From DAOPKN01 sp035391225 (GTDB lineage Bacteria > Thermotogota > Thermotogae > MWEM01), in NCBI GenBank assembly GCA_035391225.1, contig DAOPKN010000044.1:1-17196 (forward strand): DNA of 17,196 bases. Reading direction: 5' to 3'. Below are positions 1 through 7,407 of this stretch, in pieces. A model generated the notes under the pieces. That model did no database searches. It saw only the letters and a list, made by a program, of their open reading frames with translations, and was not told the DNA's origin. Position 1 is the stretch's first letter, and each line of letters opens with the position of its first letter. The translations under genes and the position numbers were made by a program.

Positions 1-471
1 GGGGGGGTCGTTTTCTTAGACGAAATCGGGGACGTTCCACTCTCCATGCAGCCAAAGCTTCTCACGTACCTCGACGACATGGTGGTGCAAATGTCTGGCT
101 GGTCGGATCCGAAGGAAATCATCGCCCCGGTGATCATCATCGCCGCAACCAACCGCAACTTGAAGGAAGCGGTGCGGCAGGGCACGTTCCGCGAAGACTT
201 GTACCACCGTTTCACGTACAGGTTGCGCTTGCCCGACCTGAAAGACCGCCGGGATGATTTCCGTTTCTTGCTGAGCTACGCATTGCAGAAGCGGAACCAG
301 TTGGAAGGCGAGAACATTGCGCGCATCAGTATCCAGGCCATCGAGAAGTTGGAACGCTACGATTACCCGGGGAACTTCCGCGAACTGGAATCGGTGGTGT
401 CACGCGCCATCGCGCGGGCAGCGATCATGGAACGGACCATCATCTTGGCAGAGGATATCGATTTCGCGTAG
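1..471 (+). CDS. Sigma-54-dependent activator, AAA+ domain C-terminal part (5' truncated by window edge)
   Basis: The reading frame is open from base 1 and ends at TAG 469-471, so only the last 156 residues are present. They match the second half of the sigma-54 interaction AAA+ ATPase. Visible are the Walker B segment GGVVFLDEIGDVP at the window start, sensor I (IIIAATNRNL), the FREDLYHRF segment holding the arginine finger, and the sensor II region YDYPGNFRELESVV. Walker A and the sigma-54-contacting GAFTGA loop would lie upstream, outside the window. Such proteins hydrolyse ATP to open sigma-54 RNA polymerase promoter complexes. The protein stops about 25 residues after sensor II, with no room for the usual C-terminal Fis-type helix-turn-helix. 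It may bind DNA through another domain or act from solution. It converges on mntP with only 5 bp between the two stop codons. Domain identity is confident; the regulated genes are unknown. Confidence 0.88.
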   Translation, partial: GGVVFLDEIGDVPLSMQPKLLTYLDDMVVQMSGWSDPKEIIAPVIIIAATNRNLKEAVRQGTFREDLYHRFTYRLRLPDLKDRRDDFRFLLSYALQKRNQLEGENIARISIQAIEKLERYDYPGNFRELESVVSRAIARAAIMERTIILAEDIDFA

Positions 472-476
472 TGGAA

Positions 477-1049
477 TTAGCCTTGCATAAGGTGCTCGAC
501 AAGTATACGCGTGCCCAGGGCAACGAGGATCAGGCCCCCGATGAAGTCCACGCGCTTTCCCCAACGGGTGCCCAACTTCCCACCACCGTGGATGCCGATC
601 CAGGAGAGCGCCATGGTGGAAACACCGGCGATGGTGGCAGGCTGCCAGATTGGGATACCCAGAAGCGCAAAGGCAAACCCTACCGCAAGTGCATCGATGC
701 TGGTTGCAACGGAGTACACGATGAGCGAAAGCCCGCGGGAGGGGTCTTTCTGTTCGCAGGATTCGGATGGATTTCCTTCTTTCTTCTCAAAGGCCTCCTT
801 GATCATGTGCAGACCAATGGCTGCCAAAAGCCCGAAGGCGATCCAGTGGTCGAAGGATTGCACCCAACCTGCAACGGATTGTCCCGCGAACCAGCCCAGA
901 ACGGGCATACCAAACTGGAAAAAGCCGAAATGGAAAGAAGTACGCAGTGCCTGCCGTTGGGATACCTGCCGCAAGCGAATTCCCATGCAAATGGAAACCG
1001 CGAAGGCATCGAAAGCAAGTGAAATGGGGATGAACCAAAGATTGAGCAT
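477..1049 (-). CDS. mntP: Manganese efflux pump MntP
   Basis: A 190-residue, highly hydrophobic protein of the MntP (YebN, formerly DUF204) family, which exports Mn2+ across the inner membrane and protects against manganese excess. The two-fold repeated architecture is visible: an N-terminal half with FDAFAVS (Asp14) and a second half with TSIDALAVGF (Asp119). These are the conserved acidic sites in paired transmembrane helices. A charged loop (about residues 85-105, KEAFEKKEGNPSESCEQKD) separates the halves. Length is normal for the family, with about six predicted membrane segments. The ATG at 1047-1049 is preceded by AGGAG (complement of 1057-1061). The gene lies 72 bp downstream of the response regulator stop and may be co-transcribed with it. 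That short gap is too small for a yybP-ykoY manganese riboswitch. Assignment by motif is strong. Confidence 0.92.
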   Translation of the reverse strand: MLNLWFIPISLAFDAFAVSICMGIRLRQVSQRQALRTSFHFGFFQFGMPVLGWFAGQSVAGWVQSFDHWIAFGLLAAIGLHMIKEAFEKKEGNPSESCEQKDPSRGLSLIVYSVATSIDALAVGFAFALLGIPIWQPATIAGVSTMALSWIGIHGGGKLGTRWGKRVDFIGGLILVALGTRILVEHLMQG

Positions 1050-1121
1050 GCGAAATCTCCTGATGTGGGATTCTGGTGGTTTGGTTCTTTGCTACGGAAA
1101 TGCGGGCCGTTCTGCTTGGGC

Positions 1122-1988
1122 TCATTCCTCCTGCGGGTGCTGGAATAGGCGATCGATCGCTTGGGGAGGGGTGATGCCAATCTCGAAGCCTTCCTCGTAC
1201 CGGTTGAATTCTTCGAGCTGGTCCATGGCTGCCGGGTCGAAGGGGTTGCTGACGGCGAATTGTTTCTGCGGGGAGGGGCTTTCCAGGGCAACCACGTGCA
1301 TGGACTGGCAATAGTTCGTGGGGAGCCTTCCCAACGCGATATCTTCCGGATCGATTTCCGGGAAGAAGGGCAGTTGCAAGAACTCCGCGATGTTGCGGGC
1401 CATCTCTCGCTCGCTGATTCTCGCGTGGGTGGCAATGGCATACAATTCGCCCTCCGAGGCTTGGGAAATGTGTTGCCAAAAATCAGGCCAGCCTTGTTCT
1501 TTTTCCCCCAAGTACCCCAAGAACTCCTGGTAGCGCGGCGGATTTGGACTCTTCTGCAAGGGACCCGGGCTTTGCATCAGCTGCTTCCACTGCTCTCGGA
1601 TGAGAAGCCTTTCTTCCAAGCTTGCCAGCATCACTTCCTTCTTTGCGGGCTTGACAAGGTACCCCGAGGCACCCACCTGAAAGGCCAACGCCTTGTCGCG
1701 TTCCTGGCCCATGGCCGTGAGGAAGATCACTGGGATTTCCGCCGTGTGCGGGTCTTTTTTCAGCTGCCGGCACACCTCGTAACCATCCATGTGGGGCATC
1801 ATGATATCCAGGAATATGATATCCGGGGTCAGCTTGCGGGCCATTTCCAGGGCGGCGGGCCCATTTTCCGCCGAGAAGAACTGGTACTTGGGAACAAGGT
1901 ATTTCTCCATGATCATGCGTGCGGATACGTCGTCATCCACGACCAGCACACGCGTTTTTTTGGTTTTCCCTTGGACTTCTTCTTCCAT
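1122..1988 (-). CDS. Response regulator: receiver domain plus C-terminal GspE-N/MshEN-like domain
   Basis: A 288-residue protein. Residues 12-130 form a canonical CheY-like receiver: acidic pair Asp18/Asp19, phosphoacceptor Asp61 in FLDIMMPHMDG, Thr91 and Lys113 in LVKP. A linker (about 130-185) leads to a segment at about 188-265 (SEREMARNIAEFLQLPFF, a central LGRLP, then VVALES and FAVSNPFDPAAMDQL). This follows the pattern of the type II secretion GspE N-terminal domain (MshEN-type). No helix-turn-helix or enzymatic output is seen. A longer reading from an ATG at 2009 exists, but GGAGGT (complement of 1994-1999) sits five bases ahead of the ATG at 1988, so I chose the latter. MshEN domains in pilus ATPases can bind c-di-GMP; whether this one does is inference. 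It may act by protein contact. The cognate kinase is not evident. mntP lies downstream on the same strand. Confidence 0.85.
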   Translation of the reverse strand: MEEEVQGKTKKTRVLVVDDDVSARMIMEKYLVPKYQFFSAENGPAALEMARKLTPDIIFLDIMMPHMDGYEVCRQLKKDPHTAEIPVIFLTAMGQERDKALAFQVGASGYLVKPAKKEVMLASLEERLLIREQWKQLMQSPGPLQKSPNPPRYQEFLGYLGEKEQGWPDFWQHISQASEGELYAIATHARISEREMARNIAEFLQLPFFPEIDPEDIALGRLPTNYCQSMHVVALESPSPQKQFAVSNPFDPAAMDQLEEFNRYEEGFEIGITPPQAIDRLFQHPQEE

Positions 1989-2100
1989 TTCAGACCTCCA
2001 GCATGTCATTTTTCCGAAAATCCCTTCTCTTGCCTGTATGCTCTGTCCACTTCAATCATATCAAAGAATGGCACAAAAGGAAAGAGCGTACGGGGGGAAA

Positions 2101-2946
2101 TCACTCCTTGTCCTTGATTTGTTGCAAGAAGCGTGTCACTTCTTCTTCCACTTTCTCCGGGTACTCCAATCCTACATCGCGGGCAACGCTCCTCGAAATC
2201 TCCCCGAAAAGCGCAACCATCTCGAAAAAGGGGGCCCAGTTTTGCGATGCCTTGCCTTGGAACAGCGTTTTCTTGTACCGCTTCCACTCTTTGGCATCCA
2301 CTTTTCTCTTCAAACCCCGGCCCATTTTCAACGCGGGAACTTGCCATTCTCCTTCTTGCTGGATGTGCCAGTTGAACATCTGCAGCAGGCATTTCTGGCG
2401 CATCACGGTTTCGAAGCTGAACAGCGCGGGGGACAGCTCCTTGCGCCAAAGGTACTTCGCCACCACGGTCGCTTCCCAGAAGAATTCCTCCACCAGTGCT
2501 TGGAATTCTTTCTGGCCGGGTTTGTCGGGCACGAAACACTGGTACGTGGCAGGGGGAAGCGCTTCGAACAGACCGTCTTTGTCCAGCAGTACCTCGTAAC
2601 CGTTGTCCAGCCAGGGAACCACTTCCCCGTTTTCCGACAGGCGGGGCACCGATTCGAGCGGCCAGATGGAAAAATCAATGCGCTGGCCGATGGAATACAC
2701 CACCAGGCGGGTCGGTATCCAAAGGCCGTCGGGAAGCCTCACGCCCTCGGGGAGGCAAACCATTACCGGTCCAAGTTCTTCTTCCCATCCCGGTTTTTCA
2801 AACAACTGCGGCGAACGAACGAACAGCATGATGTCAAAGTCGGAAAGCCAATCGATGTGCCCGTTTGGATCTGTCCTGGAGCCAGTTAGGATGGCTCCAC
2901 GAACCTGGTCGATGTGCCCTGCCCATTGGCGGAAAATTTGTCGCAT
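2101..2946 (-). CDS. ANT(6)/AadK-like aminoglycoside 6-adenylyltransferase family nucleotidyltransferase
   Basis: A 281-residue protein, close to the roughly 284 of Bacillus AadK. It has the Pol-beta-type nucleotidyltransferase signature: GSR at residues 22-24, SDFD with metal ligands Asp36/Asp38, and a third acidic residue Asp91 in QRIDFSIWPL. Family landmarks follow, including VLLDKDGLF, the FFWEATVVAKYLWRKEL helix and an LLQMFNWHI segment. Relatives transfer AMP to the 6-hydroxyl of streptomycin, but many chromosomal members have no proven resistance role, so the substrate is unassigned. An upstream in-frame start would add 47 residues that do not fit the family. The ATG at 2944-2946 is preceded by AAGGGAG (complement of 2954-2960) and gives the normal N-terminus. 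The gene start lies 61 bp inside the methyltransferase gene, indicating one transcript. Possible roles are drug modification or an unknown house-keeping nucleotidyl transfer. Confidence 0.85.
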   Translation of the reverse strand: MRQIFRQWAGHIDQVRGAILTGSRTDPNGHIDWLSDFDIMLFVRSPQLFEKPGWEEELGPVMVCLPEGVRLPDGLWIPTRLVVYSIGQRIDFSIWPLESVPRLSENGEVVPWLDNGYEVLLDKDGLFEALPPATYQCFVPDKPGQKEFQALVEEFFWEATVVAKYLWRKELSPALFSFETVMRQKCLLQMFNWHIQQEGEWQVPALKMGRGLKRKVDAKEWKRYKKTLFQGKASQNWAPFFEMVALFGEISRSVARDVGLEYPEKVEEEVTRFLQQIKDKE

Positions 2947-3545
2947 GCGTTTTCTCCCTTCGTATTTTTGCAAACGTACCAACCGGTGGTGGAGGAAACA
3001 CGGAGCGCTTCCACTTGCAAGAACCGCTCTTCCATTTCCTTCCGGGCGTGCCCCACGAAAGCGGGGTAATCGCTGCCCTCGATCCATTCCACCACGCTCA
3101 CCACGGGGTTGTGATTGGGGAAGAACTCGTGGAACAGCACCCCTTTGCGCGATACCCGCTTCACTTCGCGGTAGAGGAGCTCGCGCCCTTCCAGCCGAAA
3201 ACCGTGCAACACGTACGCCGCAACCACCCAGTCGAAAGATTGGTCCCCGAATGGTAACCCATGGTGGAAATCACCCTGGACAAGAGGGATGGGGAGTTTC
3301 CGCAGGTTCCATCTTGCCATGCGCAACATGGCTTTCGAAGCATCCAGTGCCACCACCCCGAAACCCGTTTCGTGCAGCGCTCGTGCAAAAGCCCCGGTTC
3401 CGCACCCCAGGTCCAGCACGCTGTGAACGCCTGGGGGAATACAGCTGCTGTACTTCCCAAGCAACTGCCGGTACCCCCGCAACTGCGAAGGGAAAGCCAG
3501 GTTGTAGAATGGCGCAATCAGGGAGAACAGGCGAACGTGGTCCAC
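2886..3545 (-). CDS. Class I SAM-dependent methyltransferase (UbiE-like fold)
   Basis: A 219-residue protein with a Rossmann-type methyltransferase core. Motif I is VLDLGCGTGAFARAL at about residues 43-57, the acidic residue after strand 2 is in VVALDAS, motif II-like GDFHHGLPFGDQSFDWVVAAYVLH follows, then a LLYREVKRVSRKG segment. The N-terminus (LFSLIAPFYNLAF) resembles the UbiE/COQ5-type lead-in. The substrate cannot be deduced. The start is GTG (3543-3545) with AGGAAG a few bases upstream; it overlaps the end of the lipase gene by 28 bp. The 3' end overlaps the ANT(6)-like gene by 61 bp, so the last 20 or so residues (after WYVCKNTKG) are dual-coding and look like an unconserved tail. Gene order suggests it works alongside the lipase-like and nucleotidyltransferase proteins, but no pathway is known. 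Confidence 0.85.
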   Translation of the reverse strand: MDHVRLFSLIAPFYNLAFPSQLRGYRQLLGKYSSCIPPGVHSVLDLGCGTGAFARALHETGFGVVALDASKAMLRMARWNLRKLPIPLVQGDFHHGLPFGDQSFDWVVAAYVLHGFRLEGRELLYREVKRVSRKGVLFHEFFPNHNPVVSVVEWIEGSDYPAFVGHARKEMEERFLQVEALRVSSTTGWYVCKNTKGENACDKFSANGQGTSTRFVEPS

Positions 3546-4804
3546 GAAACTTCCTTCCCTTTCCCGTTTTCCGGTGGTTGCCCCTGTTGTCCCGACAGGA
3601 TGGCCAAGATATGCTGCTGGACCTGGGCGTTCCCCGGAAGAGGGGAATGGTCCCCGAAATTCCCACGAATCAGCTGCAACGAGTCGGGGAAAAACTGGCG
3701 AAAGGCACTCTGCCCCACGAAGAAATCGGGAACGGTGCCATCCCCGCTTCCATGGACTTCTTCGAAATCCGGTTGGCTCAGGCTCAAGAGCGTCTGGAAA
3801 TCCAAGATCCCCGGGAAATGTACTTGCAACAAGGTGTTCTCCTTTTCGTTATCGGAGAGGAACAGGAAGGCTTGCACCTGCCCGGGAGCTTTTCCCACGC
3901 GCTGAAGCCATCGCTCCAGGGGTTCCCCGGAGTTCATTTGCCACAATTCGTTTGGCCGCGGAGAATCGAAGGCAAGCCAACCGGTTTCGTCCGAAAGAAA
4001 GGGGTAGGTGGGAAGCAGCGAGAAAAGGGAGGGGAAAAACTGCTCGATTTGGGCAAGAACCTGTTCTCGACTCAGCCATAGGCTCTTGTCACCTCGCACA
4101 AAGCGGAAGCCTTCCGGGGAAATCGAGATATCTACCTGGGACGAAAACAGCTCCTCGCTGGCATCGAGGAAACCCTGGCCCTTGAGCAGCTGCTCGAAAA
4201 TAATGGACTCCTTGAGCTGTAGTTGGTTGAGCATCGCGGAAAACAACTTTTGCATTCCGGTGATCCGGGGAGGGGACTTGTACTCGTGGAAATCCACCGG
4301 GCCCAGGATGTAGAAAATCCCCGGGTAGCCTTGGTTGGGCGTGCCCAGCATGATGAAATGGTCGATGTCATTTTCAAAGCCTTCGTGCTGGATGTAGGAA
4401 CGCACCACGAGCCCTCCCATGCTATGGGCGATGATATCGACCTTCCGCACTCCATGTTCCGCCTTGCACGCGTCGATCATGGGCTTCAAGTAGGTCTTCC
4501 ACGTGGTGGAGAAATCCTGTCTCCAGTCGTAGGGCACTTCCACCACGATGTTTTCCGGGTCTTCTTCCAACAACCTCTTGAGGCTGGAAAAACCCACGCT
4601 TCCCCAAGGATCGTGGATTTTCAGCGAATCGGGAACAGGGAGGTTTTCCATGTCTTCGGGGAAGGGTGGAAGGCGCGGGATGATGGAAGCACTCTCCACC
4701 ATTGTGCTTCCCATTGTTGCTGGAACAAGCAGGATAACACGGGTTCCCAACACGCACACGCCCACGAAAATGAGAATGGCCATGGTAACGCTCTTCTTTC
4801 GCAT
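3518..4804 (-). CDS. Exported LCAT-like alpha/beta hydrolase (lipase/acyltransferase family)
   Basis: A 428-residue protein with an N-terminal hydrophobic segment (about residues 6-27) acting as signal peptide or membrane anchor. Landmarks of the lecithin:cholesterol acyltransferase-like hydrolases appear in order: VILLVPATMGS near the oxyanion hole (usually PG where this has PA), PYDWR at 91-95, the nucleophile elbow AHSMGG with Ser128, GSGDGTVP with probable catalytic Asp355, and GDHSPL with probable His386. These enzymes cleave or transfer acyl chains on lipids; the substrate here is unknown, and the site of action is likely the periplasm or envelope. An upstream extension of 90 residues is low-complexity shadow of the TPR gene. 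The ATG at 4802-4804 has GGAGG (complement of 4813-4817) eight bases upstream. It is the first gene of an overlapping minus-strand operon with the methyltransferase and ANT(6)-like genes. Confidence 0.85.
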   Translation of the reverse strand: MRKKSVTMAILIFVGVCVLGTRVILLVPATMGSTMVESASIIPRLPPFPEDMENLPVPDSLKIHDPWGSVGFSSLKRLLEEDPENIVVEVPYDWRQDFSTTWKTYLKPMIDACKAEHGVRKVDIIAHSMGGLVVRSYIQHEGFENDIDHFIMLGTPNQGYPGIFYILGPVDFHEYKSPPRITGMQKLFSAMLNQLQLKESIIFEQLLKGQGFLDASEELFSSQVDISISPEGFRFVRGDKSLWLSREQVLAQIEQFFPSLFSLLPTYPFLSDETGWLAFDSPRPNELWQMNSGEPLERWLQRVGKAPGQVQAFLFLSDNEKENTLLQVHFPGILDFQTLLSLSQPDFEEVHGSGDGTVPDFFVGQSAFRQFFPDSLQLIRGNFGDHSPLPGNAQVQQHILAILSGQQGQPPENGKGKEVSWTTFACSP

Positions 4805-4843
4805 GCTCTCATCCTCCCATCTTTCCCCGAGTCTTCTCTCCCT

Positions 4844-4849
4844 ATTGTA
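4844..4849 (-). promoter_or_regulatory. Possible -10 element (TACAAT) for the lipase operon
   Basis: On the minus strand TACAAT lies about 40 bases before the lipase start, immediately after the T-tract of the TPR-gene terminator. The -35 region is poor, so this is a weak call based mainly on position. Confidence 0.3.
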
Positions 4850-4850
4850 C

Positions 4851-4884
4851 AACAAAAACCCGCTTCCCGGGTAAGGGAAGCGGG
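4851..4884 (-). terminator. Rho-independent terminator after the TPR gene
   Basis: A perfect 10-bp stem (CCCGCTTCCC at 4859-4868 paired with GGGAAGCGGG at 4875-4884) with a 6-base loop is followed, reading the minus strand, by TTTTTGTT. It begins 24 bases past the TAG stop of the TPR gene and insulates the lipase operon downstream. Confidence 0.92.
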
Positions 4885-4907
4885 CAGGGAAACCAGGGCG
4901 CAAAAAA

Positions 4908-5636
4908 CTACCGCAGTTCTTCCAACTCGAGCCGTGACTTTGCGTACGCCTCTTCTGCCTGGGCAACCCAATCGGGGTGCGGTGGGGTGGCCAGTGTCTT
5001 TTCAAAGTACTCGATGGCCAAGTCCGTTTTTTTCTTGTCGGTCTTGTACAGCATTGCCAGCTCGTAGTAGGCATTCTGGTAGCCGGGTTCCAGCTGAATG
5101 GCCATCAGGAAATTTTCCTCGGACTTTTTGAAGTTACTCATGGGCCATGGAACATCCCGGTAGCGCATTCCCAGCGCCATGCAGGGCAAGAAGTTATTTG
5201 GATCGAGTTCCTTTGCCTTTTCCACGTACTTGTCGAAATCCCCCAGCATGAAAAGGCTTTTGACGATGCCCTTGAACTGGGCAAGTCGCCCGATGGCTGC
5301 ACCGGTTACGTAGTTGGAGTATGCATCGTTGGGAAAGAGCTCCACGGCTTCTTTCCCGATTTCCACCGCTTCCTCGTACAGCGCCTCTCGTTCCTTCTCG
5401 TCGGTGATTCCCCAGTTCGCCAGCTCGGTGATTGCGTTTACGTGCAATGCCTTGTACGTTGGGTTCACCTGCTGCATGGAACGCAGTTGCTCAACCAGGG
5501 CTTTCATCCCTTCCACGTCATGCTCACTGTTTGCCACCCGAAAGGCTTCCTTTGCCTCGGGGTACGTCAGGGAAAAGGCCGCCACTGCCAGCAAGCTTCC
5601 AAGCAAGAAGACCAGAACCATTTTTTTGCGAAACAT
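4908..5636 (-). CDS. Exported TPR-repeat protein
   Basis: A 242-residue protein with a classical signal peptide (basic MFRKK, hydrophobic core, cleavage probably near AAFS, about residue 22). The mature part is helical with tetratricopeptide-like units: about 80-120 (ALYEEAVEIGKEAVELFPND), 135-150 (VEKAKELDPNN), 170-195 (SEENFLMAIQLEPGYQNAYY) and 200-235 (AIEYFEKTLATPPHPD). The arrangement NYVTGAAIGRLAQFKGIVKS followed by a D-x-Y-x-x-K-A-x-x-L-D-P unit resembles the regulator-of-microtubule-dynamics-type TPR fold found in some bacteria. TPRs mediate protein contacts, so it may scaffold envelope proteins; no partner is known. The ATG at 5634-5636 follows AAGGGGGA. It is monocistronic, with its own extended -10 promoter and a strong terminator. 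A functional link to the neighbouring lipase gene is unproven. Confidence 0.85.
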   Translation of the reverse strand: MFRKKMVLVFLLGSLLAVAAFSLTYPEAKEAFRVANSEHDVEGMKALVEQLRSMQQVNPTYKALHVNAITELANWGITDEKEREALYEEAVEIGKEAVELFPNDAYSNYVTGAAIGRLAQFKGIVKSLFMLGDFDKYVEKAKELDPNNFLPCMALGMRYRDVPWPMSNFKKSEENFLMAIQLEPGYQNAYYELAMLYKTDKKKTDLAIEYFEKTLATPPHPDWVAQAEEAYAKSRLELEELR

Positions 5637-5665
5637 CGTATTCCCCCTTTCGTTAAGTCGACCGA

Positions 5666-5693
5666 ATTATAGCATGACTTCCGGTCAATTTAA
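5666..5693 (-). promoter_or_regulatory. Extended -10 promoter of the TPR gene
   Basis: On the minus strand TATAAT (complement of 5666-5671) is preceded by TGC, an extended -10 element, and by TTAAAT 16 bases upstream (complement of 5688-5693) as a modest -35. It sits about 30 bases before the TPR start codon and overlaps the last codons of the histidine kinase gene. Confidence 0.65.
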
Positions 5694-7277
5694 CCCCCGG
5701 GGGTTTTTTTCCAGCCATTTTTTAACGGTTTCATTCATTTGGGCAGCGGAAACGGGCTTGAGCAAGAAACCGGACGCACCCATTTTCTTGCATTTTTCCT
5801 GTTCCCCCCGCATCACATGCGCGCTCAGAACCACCACCGGAACCTGGTGATCCAAGACATTGGACGAAGGATCCCGTATCTCCCTGAGTGTCTCGTAGCC
5901 ATCCATTTCCGGCATTTGCAAGTCGAGCAAAACCAGGTCGAAACGGGTTTTCTCCATGAGGTCCAACGCTTGCCTTCCATTGTTCGCTTTTTCCACCCCC
6001 AGGCCAAACTTTTGCAGGATCCCGGTGAAAACCATCTGATTGGTCAGGTTATCTTCCACCACCAGTACCTTGTACGAATCGGGGTTCTCGATCCAGCTGG
6101 TTTTTCTTCCGTCATCCCGGCTATTGGAAGGAACATCCAACGACACGGGCAGGGTGAAGAAAAACTCCGATCCGCTGCCCTCTTCGCTGCGCACGCTGAT
6201 TTTTCCTCCCATTGCTTCCACCAACTTCTTGCAGATGGCCAAGCCCAATCCCGTTCCCCCGAATTCGCGCGTGGAAGAACTATCCACCTGCGAAAAGGGT
6301 TGGAACAGCATTCCCAGTTTTTCTTCGGCGATGCCGATGCCGGTATCCCGAAAGGAAAAAGCCACGGTGCAAAGGCTTCTTTCCCTCCGAAGCACTCGGG
6401 CTTCGAAGTGGATTTCTCCCTTCAAGGTAAACTTGACCGCGTTGCTTCCCAGGTTCATCAGCACCTGGCGGAGTCGTTCTCCATCCAGGAAAACCCGTTC
6501 GGGAAGGTCGGGATCAAGTTGCATGGAAAAACCCAGGCTTTTCTTGGAGGCCATTAACTCCAGCACCTCGGCAAAATTCTGCACCAAGGAACGCAGGGAA
6601 ATTTCCCGTGGGACCAGCCGCGCTTTCTCCGCCTCCATGCGCGCAAATTGCAGCAGGTCGTCAATCAGTCGCACGAGGGCATCGCCGTTCTCCATGGCAA
6701 TTTCTACGCAGTGCAGCTGCTCTTCGTCGAGTGGTGTTTCCTTCAAAATTTCCAGCATACCCAGTACCCCGCTCATGGGTGTTCGGATCTCGTGACTGAC
6801 ATTGGCCAGGAACTCGGTTTTGATGCGGTTTGCCTGCTGGGCTTGCTGCGCCAAATCTTTCGCCTTCGAAAGGGCCTGCTGCAACCTGGCCTGCGAAAGC
6901 TGGAGGTCTTGTAGGATTTCGTGGATATCGAACACGAAGAAGACCAAGACCTCCTTCTCGTGGAGGAAAATGGGGCCAAAATGAGCTGCCACCCTGCGAT
7001 GGGTTCCATCCTTTCGAACATGCGCGGAAACGATGCCGGGTTTTCCTTGGCTTTGGACGTTTTTGACTTGGTTCCGGAACGCTTCCGGTGTATCCAGAGA
7101 AACATCCGGATACCTCCTCCCTCGGAATTCTTCGCGGGACCATCCGTAAAAAGCAACCGCGGCGGGATTTGCATCCCATATGCTTCCATCCTTAGGGTCT
7201 ACCAGGAGAATGATCGTGTGCGCGTTCTGAAAAAAGGGGTCCGCCGAAGCCGACAAACCAGGGTTCCTTTCTCCCAA
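5685..7277 (-). CDS. Cytoplasmic hybrid sensor histidine kinase (PAS-HisKA-HATPase-REC)
   Basis: A 530-residue hybrid kinase without transmembrane segments. A PAS domain occupies about residues 12-122 (AHTIILLVDPKDGSIWDANP). A short coiled coil (123-152, rich in Q/A/L) follows. The dimerisation/phosphoacceptor domain holds His162 in NVSHEIRTPMSG. The ATPase has the N box (NLGSNAVKF, Asn279), the G1 box (RDTGIGI, Asp311) and the G2 box (GGTGLGLAICKKL). The C-terminal receiver (about 402-527) has Glu408/Asp409, phosphoacceptor Asp452 in LLDLQMPEMDG and Lys in LLKPVS. All catalytic residues appear intact. A GTG at 7284-7286 overlaps the SD; the TTG at 7275-7277 lies six bases after GGAGGTG and is the likelier start. 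No output domain is present, so phosphotransfer to another regulator is expected. It is divergent from the exported Cache sensor gene, which could supply its signal indirectly. Confidence 0.93.
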   Translation of the reverse strand: MGERNPGLSASADPFFQNAHTIILLVDPKDGSIWDANPAAVAFYGWSREEFRGRRYPDVSLDTPEAFRNQVKNVQSQGKPGIVSAHVRKDGTHRRVAAHFGPIFLHEKEVLVFFVFDIHEILQDLQLSQARLQQALSKAKDLAQQAQQANRIKTEFLANVSHEIRTPMSGVLGMLEILKETPLDEEQLHCVEIAMENGDALVRLIDDLLQFARMEAEKARLVPREISLRSLVQNFAEVLELMASKKSLGFSMQLDPDLPERVFLDGERLRQVLMNLGSNAVKFTLKGEIHFEARVLRRERSLCTVAFSFRDTGIGIAEEKLGMLFQPFSQVDSSSTREFGGTGLGLAICKKLVEAMGGKISVRSEEGSGSEFFFTLPVSLDVPSNSRDDGRKTSWIENPDSYKVLVVEDNLTNQMVFTGILQKFGLGVEKANNGRQALDLMEKTRFDLVLLDLQMPEMDGYETLREIRDPSSNVLDHQVPVVVLSAHVMRGEQEKCKKMGASGFLLKPVSAAQMNETVKKWLEKNPRGLN

Positions 7278-7306
7278 GGCTTGCACCTCCCTTGCTGGTT
7301 GGTGAA

Positions 7307-7315
7307 ATTATACCA
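7307..7315 (-). promoter_or_regulatory. Extended -10 promoter of the hybrid kinase gene
   Basis: On the minus strand TGGTATAAT (TATAAT is the complement of 7307-7312) lies about 30 bases before the TTG start and its GGAGGTG ribosome site. No good -35 is visible, as expected for a TGn-dependent promoter. Confidence 0.6.
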
Positions 7316-7357
7316 CTTCGCCAGGCAATCATTTCCCTATATCGCCCTTGATTTTGG

Positions 7358-7366
7358 TGGTATAAT
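7358..7366 (+). promoter_or_regulatory. Extended -10 promoter of the exported sensor gene
   Basis: TGGTATAAT ends at 7366, about 40 bases before the ATG at 7408, with SD AGGGGAGG at 7391-7398. The -35 position is weak. The nine bases are identical to the divergent kinase promoter on the other strand, about 50 bp away. Confidence 0.6.
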
Positions 7367-7407
7367 CCCTCTCGTGAACCTGATTTCGAAAGGGGAGGAT
7401 GTAATAC

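Noticed and set aside
1050..1121. yybP-ykoY manganese riboswitch upstream of mntP
   Set aside because: Only 72 bases separate mntP from the preceding gene and I see no matching stem-loop arrangement.
1161..2117. Plus-strand 318-codon frame opposite the response regulator
   Set aside because: It is the complement of a receiver domain with all conserved residues; no motif is seen in the antisense product.
2603..4081. Long plus-strand reading frame (492 codons) across the lipase/methyltransferase/ANT(6) genes
   Set aside because: It crosses three genes with clear catalytic motifs on the minus strand; its content is arginine/proline/serine-rich noise.
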